Origin: Flavobacterium sp. Leaf82
GTDB taxonomy: Bacteria; Bacteroidota; Bacteroidia; Flavobacteriales; Flavobacteriaceae
DNA length: 64,000 nucleotides
Assembly (NCBI RefSeq): GCF_001422725.1
Contig: NZ_LMMA01000009.1
Span: 1 to 64,000, forward strand
Direction: 5' to 3'
The notes beneath the pieces were generated by a model. It saw only the letters and a program-made list of their open reading frames with translations. It searched no databases and was not told the DNA's origin. Positions within the stretch are counted from its first letter, which is position 1. Each line of letters opens with the position of its first letter. Below, one piece after another: positions 58,579 to 64,000 of the stretch. A program made the translations under genes and the position numbers.

Positions 58579-59442
58579 TTAAGCCATAGAAACTTTGCAG
58601 GAAATCATTCTGTCATTATCATAAATATCTTTTCTTAATTCGATATTAGTAAAATTCATATTTTCCAGCAATTCTCTCATTTCGTCACCCAAATACTGGT
58701 TGATTTCAAAATACAATTGTCCATTTTGTAAAAGATTATTCTGAGCCAGTTTTGCTATTTTTCTATAAAAAACCAAGGCATCATTATCTTCTACAAAAAG
58801 TGCCAGATGTGGTTCATAATCGAGTACATTCTTTTTAATTTCCTGTTTCTCTAAATTACGAACATAGGGTGGGTTTGAGACAATAATATCAAAATCATAT
58901 TTTAAAACATCAAGTTCTAAAATATTTTTGAACATGAATGTCACTTCTACATTATTGTTCATCGCGTTCTTTTTTGCTGTTTCTAATGCTTTTTTCGAAA
59001 CATCAATAGCATAAACTTCTGCGTTTGGAATATTTTTTGCCAACGAAATAGCAATACATCCGCTTCCGGTTCCTATGTCCAGGATTTTTATTTTTTTTGA
59101 AATATCAATTTTAGAATTTTCATTGATAATCCATTCTACTAATTCTTCTGTTTCGGGCCTTGGAATCAAAACATTTTCGTTGACTTCAAAATCCAAACCA
59201 TAAAAATTAGTTTTACCCAATAAATACTGGATTGGAACTTCTTTTTTTAATTGAGTCAAAAAGGAATCCCAAATAACGAAATCACTTTCTGAAAAAGTTA
59301 ATTCATGATTTAGTGCCAAATCAATTTGCCGTAATTTATGCTTGTCTTCTAAAATCAAATAGAAAAAACTTTCCGCTTCGTACGCATCGTAAAAAGGTGA
59401 TAATTCTTTAATAAACTGAGTACGATATTGTTTGATTTTCAT
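58579..59442 (-). CDS. prmC: Release factor N5-glutamine methyltransferase PrmC
   Basis: SAM-dependent methyltransferase that methylates the GGQ glutamine of peptide-release factors. An N-terminal helical domain (about 1-85) is followed by IPRPETEELVEWII, SAM motif I KILDIGTGSGCIAISLAKNIPNAEVYAIDVS, and the catalytic VSNPPYVRNLEKQEI (NPPY), then YEPHLALFVEDNDALVFYRKIA. The 287-residue length is normal. The gene lies downstream of a lipoprotein gene on the same strand, and its neighbours are convergent. It is part of the conserved gene neighbourhood near ribD. Confidence 0.95.
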   Translation of the reverse strand: MKIKQYRTQFIKELSPFYDAYEAESFFYLILEDKHKLRQIDLALNHELTFSESDFVIWDSFLTQLKKEVPIQYLLGKTNFYGLDFEVNENVLIPRPETEELVEWIINENSKIDISKKIKILDIGTGSGCIAISLAKNIPNAEVYAIDVSKKALETAKKNAMNNNVEVTFMFKNILELDVLKYDFDIIVSNPPYVRNLEKQEIKKNVLDYEPHLALFVEDNDALVFYRKIAKLAQNNLLQNGQLYFEINQYLGDEMRELLENMNFTNIELRKDIYDNDRMISCKVSMA

Positions 59443-59475
59443 TTTTCTTATATCTGTTATTATAAAAAGATTTGC

Positions 59476-60291
59476 TTAGCAATCAAATTGCACTGCTATT
59501 TCTGAAACTTTTTTTACAGTATCTTCGTTTTTAGCTTTTGATGAAAGAAACAAAATCACACGTTCCTCTTCATAATTTCTATTTGCGCCAAAAACAAAAT
59601 CCAATTTTCCGTCTCCGTCAATATCTCCTGCAAAAAGCAACTCTACAAATGTATCCTGAAATGAATCTTCTGCCAGAAGCAATTTTTCAACACCATTTCC
59701 TATGGTCAAATAAAGTTTATAATTGGCTACATTTTTAAAAATTTCTTCTCCATCATTATCAGAATCTGTTTTAAATTGGGAAAGAACTTTTCCTTCGGCT
59801 CTAAAAGCATAACTGACATTGTTAAATGTATATGTTGCTTTTTCTTTAGGCCAAATTTTTCGTTTATTAATTTTTACAGATTTCACACTTCCTGTTTTCA
59901 GTTCCGGCAAATCCATAAAAACGATGACTTTATTTTTAGGTGAAATTGATACCAGAGAATCTCCGGTACATTCATCAAAATCTTTTTCTGTTTTAAAATT
60001 AGCTTTTCCTAAATAATATGTTCCGTTTTCTTCATACAACTCAATCCATTTTTCACTTAAGGAAGTTGCAGGATTTTTAGCATCATAAGTTCGATAACTT
60101 CTTGGTATTAGAATATCAAATTCTTTTTTAAACTCTTCATTTGACACATTTGCTACATTTTCATCCTCTTTAAGAGAATCTTTAGCAATCGTTGTCTTAA
60201 TAATACTGGCTTTTTCTACCTTTTTTTCTTGAGAACCATTACAAGAAAATAAAACCGAAACTAAAATAATTCCAAAAACATTTTTTTTCAT
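59476..60291 (-). CDS. Hypothetical lipoprotein with EF-hand-like loop
   Basis: A 271-residue lipoprotein (MKKNVFGIILVSVLFSC, lipobox Cys17). I do not recognise a family. The mature protein begins with charged residues, then has LIPRSYRTYDAKNPATSLSEKWIELYEENGTYYLGKAN, DECTGDSLVSISPKNKVIVFMDLPELKTG and YTFNNVSYAFRAEGKVLSQF, and ends in FAGDIDGDGKLDFVFGANRNYEEERVILFLSSK, where DIDGDGKLD is a calcium-binding EF-hand-like (FG-GAP) motif. It probably lies on the cell surface. It starts only 4 bp from the stop of the GNAT gene upstream, so the two are co-transcribed. Confidence 0.78.
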   Translation of the reverse strand: MKKNVFGIILVSVLFSCNGSQEKKVEKASIIKTTIAKDSLKEDENVANVSNEEFKKEFDILIPRSYRTYDAKNPATSLSEKWIELYEENGTYYLGKANFKTEKDFDECTGDSLVSISPKNKVIVFMDLPELKTGSVKSVKINKRKIWPKEKATYTFNNVSYAFRAEGKVLSQFKTDSDNDGEEIFKNVANYKLYLTIGNGVEKLLLAEDSFQDTFVELLFAGDIDGDGKLDFVFGANRNYEEERVILFLSSKAKNEDTVKKVSEIAVQFDC

Positions 60292-60295
60292 AAGC

Positions 60296-60781
60296 TTATA
60301 AATCTTTCAACATCCACACAGGACAAGAACTATGCCCGGTACATCCCATGGGAGCATCTAAATATTCAAATCCTGATTTTTTATATAATTTTTGTGCGGC
60401 ATGCATAAATGGCATTGTTTCTATATAACATTTTTCGAAACCAAAATTTCGGGCTTGCTCTAAACATTTTTCCATCATTTTTGTACCAATACCCAAACCA
60501 CGGGTTTTTGGCAAAAAGTACATTTTTTGTAATTCGCATATAGCTGAATCTCCATTTTCTAATGGTGCGATTCCTGCGCAACCTACAATTTCGCCTTCAT
60601 TTTCTACCACATAATAAACCGATTGTGGCTTATTATATTCCTCAAACATTAAATCTAAATAAGGATCTTCATAAGCTGTGCCTACTTTTGGTATTTCCAT
60701 TTCATCAAAAACCGATCTTATTAATTGAGCAACTGCCTGATTGTCTTCCTTTTTAATAGATCTGATAACCCAATTTTTCAT
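60296..60781 (-). CDS. GNAT family N-acetyltransferase
   Basis: A 161-residue acetyltransferase. WVIRSIKKEDNQAVAQLIRSVFDEM is the N-terminal beta-alpha part, EGEIVGCAGIAPLEN the middle strands, and ELQKMYFLPKTRGLGIGTKMMEKCLEQARNFGFEKCYIET contains the acetyl-CoA loop RGLGIG. It ends with ALQKLYKKSGFEYLDAPMGCTGHSSCPVWMLKD, rich in Cys near the end. The substrate is unknown. It is divergent from ribD, with both promoters in the 100-bp gap, and heads the transcript through the hypothetical lipoprotein gene. Confidence 0.9.
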   Translation of the reverse strand: MKNWVIRSIKKEDNQAVAQLIRSVFDEMEIPKVGTAYEDPYLDLMFEEYNKPQSVYYVVENEGEIVGCAGIAPLENGDSAICELQKMYFLPKTRGLGIGTKMMEKCLEQARNFGFEKCYIETMPFMHAAQKLYKKSGFEYLDAPMGCTGHSSCPVWMLKDL

Positions 60782-60806
60782 ATTTCTTTATTCGTATTAC
60801 CTATTA

Positions 60807-60814
60807 CAAAAGTA
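60807..60814 (-). promoter_or_regulatory. Putative -7 box (TACTTTTG) for the GNAT gene
   Basis: CAAAAGTA on the + strand reads TACTTTTG on the minus strand, 25 nt upstream of ATG 60781. It faces the identical ribD box at 60876-60883. Confidence 0.5.
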
Positions 60815-60827
60815 AAAATAGTTTTTT

Positions 60828-60857
60828 GATAGTTTCTTAACTATTGTGTTAACTATC
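60828..60857. promoter_or_regulatory. Possible operator: TTAACTAT direct repeat within a GATAGTT/AACTATC dyad
   Basis: TTAACTAT occurs at 60837-60844 and 60849-60856 (12-bp period), flanked by GATAGTT (60828-60834) and AACTATC (60851-60857). It lies between the two divergent -7 boxes of GNAT and ribD, a position suited for regulating both. No regulator can be named. Confidence 0.35.
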
Positions 60858-60875
60858 GAACTAAACAAAAATAAC

Positions 60876-60883
60876 TACTTTTG
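60876..60883 (+). promoter_or_regulatory. ribD -7 box (TACTTTTG)
   Basis: TACTTTTG ends 4 nt before the GTG at 60888, so the transcript would start at or next to the start codon, that is, with little or no leader. It covers the upstream extension of the ribD frame. Confidence 0.55.
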
Positions 60884-60887
60884 CACT

Positions 60888-61937
60888 GTGAATATACATG
60901 AAAAATACATAAAACGTTGCATTAAATTAGCACAAAATGGGTTTGGAACTACATATCCTAACCCAATGGTTGGAAGCGTAGTTGTTTATGAAAATCAAAT
61001 CATTGGCGAAGGCTGGCACAAAAAAGCCGGAGAACCACATGCTGAAGTTAACGCAATTCGATCTGTAAAAGATAAATCATTATTAAAAAAAGCTACTATT
61101 TATGTAAGCTTAGAACCTTGCAGTCATTTTGGAAAAACGCCTCCGTGCTGCGACTTAATTATAGAACATAAAATTCCTAATGTAGTTGTTGGAACTGTAG
61201 ATCCCAATGAAAAAGTGGCAGGAAACGGCATTAAAAAATTAATTGCTGCCGGCGTTAATGTTGTTGTTGGCGTTCTTGAAAATGAATGCAACGAACTAAA
61301 CAAACGTTTTTTTACTTTTCATCAAAAAAAGAGACCTTATATAATATTGAAATGGGCCGAAAGTCAGAACGGTTTTTTATCTCCTGAAAAAGAACCCAAT
61401 CAAGACAGAAAACCTTTCTGGATCACGAATCAATATTCAAGGCAACTGGTTCATAAATGGCGCAGTGAAGAACAGGCAATTCTGGCAGGAACTCAAACTG
61501 TTATTGAGGATAATCCCAAATTAAACACGAGAGATTGGTCAGGAAATAATCCGGTAAGAGTTATTTTAGACCAAAATAATCGCATTTCAAAAGACAGTTT
61601 CATTTTTGATAATACTATAAAAACTATTGTATTTACTAAATCTGAAACAAACAGCTCAACAGAAAATACTATTTTTGAAATAATTGATTTTAAGCAGAAT
61701 ATAATACCGCAGATTTTATCTGTATTATATCAACATCAAATACAGTCTGTTATTATCGAAGGAGGATTACAGACTTTACAATCTTTTATAGATGAAGATA
61801 TTTGGGATGAAGCCCGTATTTTTATTGGAAAAGCAATTTTTTCAAAAGGCACAAAAGCTCCTGTTACCCAAAAGAAAAACCTGACTAAGACTTATTTACT
61901 GGGCGACGAATTAATAAACATTAGAAATCATGATTGA
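60888..61937 (+). CDS. ribD: Bifunctional riboflavin biosynthesis protein RibD
   Basis: Deaminase and reductase for the second and third steps of riboflavin synthesis. The deaminase domain (about 1-145) has TYPNPMVGSVVV, GEPHAEVNAI (HAE, zinc His and catalytic Glu) and LEPCSHFGKTPPCCDLI (PC..C zinc Cys). The reductase domain (about 150-349) has ILKWAESQNGF, WRSEEQAILAGTQTVIEDNPKLNTR and VIIEGGLQTLQSFIDED. The frame begins at GTG 60846, but a -7 box covers codons up to 60883. GTG 60888 gives the family start VNIHEKYIKRCIKLA (349 residues). It overlaps the downstream HAD gene by 8 bp. Confidence 0.95.
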   Translation: MNIHEKYIKRCIKLAQNGFGTTYPNPMVGSVVVYENQIIGEGWHKKAGEPHAEVNAIRSVKDKSLLKKATIYVSLEPCSHFGKTPPCCDLIIEHKIPNVVVGTVDPNEKVAGNGIKKLIAAGVNVVVGVLENECNELNKRFFTFHQKKRPYIILKWAESQNGFLSPEKEPNQDRKPFWITNQYSRQLVHKWRSEEQAILAGTQTVIEDNPKLNTRDWSGNNPVRVILDQNNRISKDSFIFDNTIKTIVFTKSETNSSTENTIFEIIDFKQNIIPQILSVLYQHQIQSVIIEGGLQTLQSFIDEDIWDEARIFIGKAIFSKGTKAPVTQKKNLTKTYLLGDELINIRNHD

Positions 61938-62532
61938 TACTATAATTTTTGACTTTGGAGATATATTTATCAATTTAGACAAACAAGCCACTATTTCAGG
62001 ATTGCAAAAATTAGGCATGACAGAATGGAATGCCGAATTGGATCGTCTGAACCTTTTGTTTGAAACCGGAGATATTTCGCATGATGATTTTTTGGCGGGT
62101 TTTCAAAAGGAACTTCCAAACGCTTCTATCGAAGAAATTCTAAATGCCTGGAATGCAGTTTTAGCAGATTTCCCTTTATATCGATTAGAGTTTTTGCAAA
62201 TGCTTTCTAAAAAATATCGTTTGTTCTTATTAAGTAATACAGATGCTATTCATATTGAGACTTTCGAAAACAAAACCGGAATTTCGTTTTACAGTGATTT
62301 CTATCAATGTTTTGAGAAAGTTTATTTTTCGTTTGAAATTGGAATGCGAAAACCAAATGCTGAAGTTTTTCAGTATTTAATCAACAAACACGAATTATCC
62401 CCAAAACGCACTTTATTTGTAGATGATAAAAAAGAAAACACAGATTCTGCAGCAGCATTAGGTTTCCATGTTTGGAATTTGCAAGTTGGTGAGGAAGATG
62501 TCGTGGATTTATTTGATAAAAAAATAATATAA
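61930..62532 (+). CDS. HAD-superfamily phosphatase, possible riboflavin-pathway phosphatase
   Basis: A 200-residue HAD hydrolase of the YihX-like group. Motif I IIFDFGDIFINLD (Asp8), motif II FLLSNTDAIH, motif III KPNAEV (Lys about 139) and motif IV TLFVDDKKEN (Asp-Asp). It overlaps the ribD stop by eight bases, so it is translationally coupled to riboflavin synthesis. The pathway needs a phosphatase acting after RibD on 5-amino-6-(5-phosphoribitylamino)uracil, which in E. coli is done by HAD enzymes of unrelated loci. Translation coupling makes this the prime candidate here. That is inference. Confidence 0.9.
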   Translation: MIDTIIFDFGDIFINLDKQATISGLQKLGMTEWNAELDRLNLLFETGDISHDDFLAGFQKELPNASIEEILNAWNAVLADFPLYRLEFLQMLSKKYRLFLLSNTDAIHIETFENKTGISFYSDFYQCFEKVYFSFEIGMRKPNAEVFQYLINKHELSPKRTLFVDDKKENTDSAAALGFHVWNLQVGEEDVVDLFDKKII

Positions 62533-62540
62533 ATTATTTA

Positions 62541-62693
62541 GCCACAGATTAAAAAGATCAAAATGATTTTTTCACGCAGATTGAGCAGATTAAATTATAA
62601 TCTGCACAGATCGGTTTAATCTTTTAAACATTTAGTCACAGTAAAAAATTAAAACAAAATAGAAAAATCATTTTAATCTTTTTAATCTGTGGC
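62541..62693. repeat. GCCACAGATTAAAAAGATT inverted repeat
   Basis: The arms at 62541-62571 and 62663-62693 match at 30 of 31 positions, beginning GCCACAGATTAAAAAGAT. Between them a second weaker hairpin is formed by GCAGATTGAGCAGATTAAAT and TATAATCTGCACAGATC words. No gene is present. No second copy was seen in the window. Confidence 0.85.
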
Positions 62694-62736
62694 AACAAGA
62701 AGCTGTAACAACTTTTAACAATTTACAAATCAACTT

Positions 62737-63369
62737 TTGGAATACGACGATACTTATAAAACAATTGCTTTTGAATCTGAGGAAATGCTTTTAAAAGAAA
62801 AAGGCAGCAAATTCTTTGGCTATGCTTTTCCTATCGAAAATGAAGATGAAGTAAAACCTATTATCGAAAACTTAAAAAAACAACATCCGCATGCAGTACA
62901 TTTTTGTTACGCTTACCAATTAGGAACAGCTCCAAAAATCTCCTATCGTGCAAATGATGATGGCGAGCCAAGTAATACGGCTGGAGCACCAATTTATGGT
63001 CAAATACAATCTTTTGGGCTTACCAACGTTCTTGTAATTGTCGTTCGGATTTTTGGAGGAATAAAATTAGGTGTCGGCGGGTTAATTGCTGCTTATAAAA
63101 CTACAGCACAAATGACTCTTGAAGTTTGTGAGGTGATCGAAAAAACAATCGATGTTCATTTTTTAATCTCTTTTGACTATAAAAACATGAATAAAGTAAT
63201 GCGTGTTATTAAAGAAAAAAAGCTGGAAATCAGTTCTCAGGAAATGGAAATCAATGAAGATTCCGGTTTGCCAATTGGCAAAATCAGAACAAAAACGCGT
63301 AAAAAAAATGCCGAATCTGTATTCGACATTTTTGATTTAATGTTCGAAATCGACATTAAAATTATATAA
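62737..63369 (+). CDS. YigZ/IMPACT family protein
   Basis: A 210-residue protein of the YigZ/IMPACT family. The core is EMLLKEKGSKFFGYAFPIENEDEVKPIIENLKKQHPHAVHFCYAYQLG, NDDGEPSNTAGAPIYGQIQSFGLTNVLVIVVRIFGGIKLGVGGLIAAYK (DGEPSGTAG-type motif and GGIKLGxGGL), followed by a C-terminal ferredoxin-like domain (about 135-208). The cellular role is poorly defined; the yeast homologue Yih1 regulates GCN2. Start is TTG 62737, the only start before EYDDTYK. It belongs to the gene order found next to ribD and dnaA in Flavobacteria. Confidence 0.92.
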   Translation: MEYDDTYKTIAFESEEMLLKEKGSKFFGYAFPIENEDEVKPIIENLKKQHPHAVHFCYAYQLGTAPKISYRANDDGEPSNTAGAPIYGQIQSFGLTNVLVIVVRIFGGIKLGVGGLIAAYKTTAQMTLEVCEVIEKTIDVHFLISFDYKNMNKVMRVIKEKKLEISSQEMEINEDSGLPIGKIRTKTRKKNAESVFDIFDLMFEIDIKII

Positions 63370-63400
63370 TTTGGTACAAAAACCTATCTCATTTTAACAA

Positions 63401-63805
63401 TTAGACAAGCGTTTTAAACAATTCTAAAATATAATCCGGAGGGGCAGTTGGGCGACCTGTTTTTAACGAAATAAATACTAAAATAAAAGTGGCAGTTGTT
63501 AATAACTCATTCGCTTCGTTATAAATCTCACAGTCAAATTCAATCTTGACAGACGACTGACTTTTGAAAGCAGTATGAATAGTAAGAAGCTCATCGTAGC
63601 GTGCCGATTTTTTGTAATTTATTTGCATGGAGACAATCGGCAATCCAATTCCGCTTTCTTCCATACTTTTATACGAAATCCCTTTATTTCTAAGCCATTC
63701 CACTCGTCCTATCTCAAAATAAGGAACATAATTTCCGTGATAAACAACCCCCATTTGGTCTGTTTCTGAGTAACGAACACGCACTTGCGTTTGATGATTT
63801 TTCAT
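63401..63805 (-). CDS. Acyl-CoA thioesterase, YbgC/4HBT family
   Basis: A 134-residue hot-dog-fold thioesterase. RVRYSETDQMGVVYHGNYVPYFEIGRVEWLRNKGISYKSMEESGIGLPIV is the 4HBT/YbgC signature, with the catalytic Asp of TDQMGVVYHGNY (about residue 16). VSMQINYKKSARYDELLTIHT and FDCEIYNEANELLTTATFILVFI follow. The role is hydrolysis of acyl-CoA or acyl-ACP. In Flavobacteria this gene lies immediately beside dnaA on the opposite strand, and the window ends with the apparent dnaA start. Some copies are linked to Tol-Pal, but that locus is not here. Confidence 0.92.
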   Translation of the reverse strand: MKNHQTQVRVRYSETDQMGVVYHGNYVPYFEIGRVEWLRNKGISYKSMEESGIGLPIVSMQINYKKSARYDELLTIHTAFKSQSSVKIEFDCEIYNEANELLTTATFILVFISLKTGRPTAPPDYILELFKTLV

Positions 63806-63912
63806 TATTTATATATTAAAAAAAATTAGCTTCCAAAAGTTCACTTACAACATTTTTTTATAAAATTAGAGTCCAAAATATTTTTTTTTACAGAAATTTG
63901 TTCACATATTTG

Positions 63913-63933
63913 TTATCCCGAAATACGGAATAA
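63913..63933. other. TTATCCCG-CGGAATAA dyad near the probable origin
   Basis: TTATCCCG (63913-63920) and CGGAATAA (63926-63933) form an 8-bp dyad with one mismatch around AAATA. It lies in the AT-rich gap before the apparent dnaA start. No perfect TTATCCACA DnaA box was found, so an origin function is only suggested by position. Confidence 0.35.
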
Positions 63934-63992
63934 AATTGCTCCTTTTTTATTAGGAGAATCTTTATCAATAATAAAAAAATTTATCTGAATCT

Positions 63993-64000
63993 ATGACTAA
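63993..64000 (+). CDS. dnaA: Probable dnaA start, truncated at the window edge
   Basis: The last eight bases are ATGACTAA, which reads Met-Thr-Lys if the next base is A or G. Flavobacterial DnaA proteins commonly begin MTKT, and the YbgC thioesterase gene lies divergently next to dnaA in this group. Only the start codon and second codon are visible, so the call rests on gene order and this short match. Confidence 0.4.

Noticed and set aside
63806..63992. Search for DnaA boxes TTATCCACA
   Set aside because: None is present on either strand. TTATCCCG and TTTATCAATA are only loosely similar, so no box feature is claimed.

Overview
The window is AT-rich chromosomal DNA of a Bacteroidota member and almost certainly a Flavobacterium-like species. 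The evidence is the recurrent TAnnTTTG promoter -7 box, the near absence of Shine-Dalgarno sequences, a 1114-residue SecA with the Bacteroidota insertion, SusC-type plug motifs, many di-heme peroxidases and lipoproteins, and the gene order ribD / HAD phosphatase / YigZ / YbgC thioesterase ending at what looks like the first codons of dnaA (63993). The right edge is therefore probably close to the replication origin. I see no prophage, insertion sequence, CRISPR array or rRNA operon. One tRNA (Trp, CCA anticodon) is present.

Layout. 0.2-5.5 kb: MacB-type ABC ATPase, cobalamin adenosyltransferase, DUF2795 protein, SecA. 5.8-9.6 kb: a putative copper locus with a small Cys-motif protein, an MbnP-type lipoprotein, a MauG/MbnH-type di-heme enzyme and an outer-membrane barrel. 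9.7-12.0 kb: DUF2306 membrane protein, YARHG lipoprotein, TrmH-family methyltransferase. 12.1-14.7 kb: a tight minus-strand cassette of APS kinase, Asp/Asn beta-hydroxylase, sulfotransferase and a small tyrosine-rich exported protein. 14.9-31 kb: sirtuin, PurB, Kef-type antiporter, 1-Cys peroxiredoxin, MFS and AEC transporters, serine hydrolase, Rrf2 regulator with its oxidoreductase, MeaB, LTA-synthase-like protein, MATE pump. 31.4-34.7 kb: an imelysin/di-heme-peroxidase fusion with a PhoX-like lipoprotein. 35-43 kb: PPK2, a beta-propeller-like protein, then an ECF sigma factor, an anti-sigma-like protein and a VWA protein, the last two both carrying SusC plug-like segments. 43-54.6 kb: MtaB, HAD and GNAT enzymes, a one-domain DEAD-box protein, an NtrC-type response regulator, a NatAB-type ABC exporter, and DnaJ-GrpE. 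55-64 kb: tRNA-Trp, HisS, MacB-type permease, PrmC, RibD with a HAD phosphatase, YigZ, thioesterase.

A second layer is not explained by the genes. Most intergenic gaps hold long imperfect inverted repeats of about a dozen recurring families. Several arms are built of short tandem words such as CTAAGGTT, CGCAAAG, CACGAATT or TAGATTTT. At least five loci show one palindrome nested inside another, one is a chimera of two families, and one is a 125-bp duplication in which one copy has gained a palindrome exactly around an AGCT centre.

The best candidates for undescribed biology are the sulfation/hydroxylation cassette with its Tyr-rich exported protein, the sigma/anti-sigma/VWA module with plug domains but no TonB barrel, and the nested palindromic repeats. 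Functions rest on motif recognition by eye. No database search was possible.
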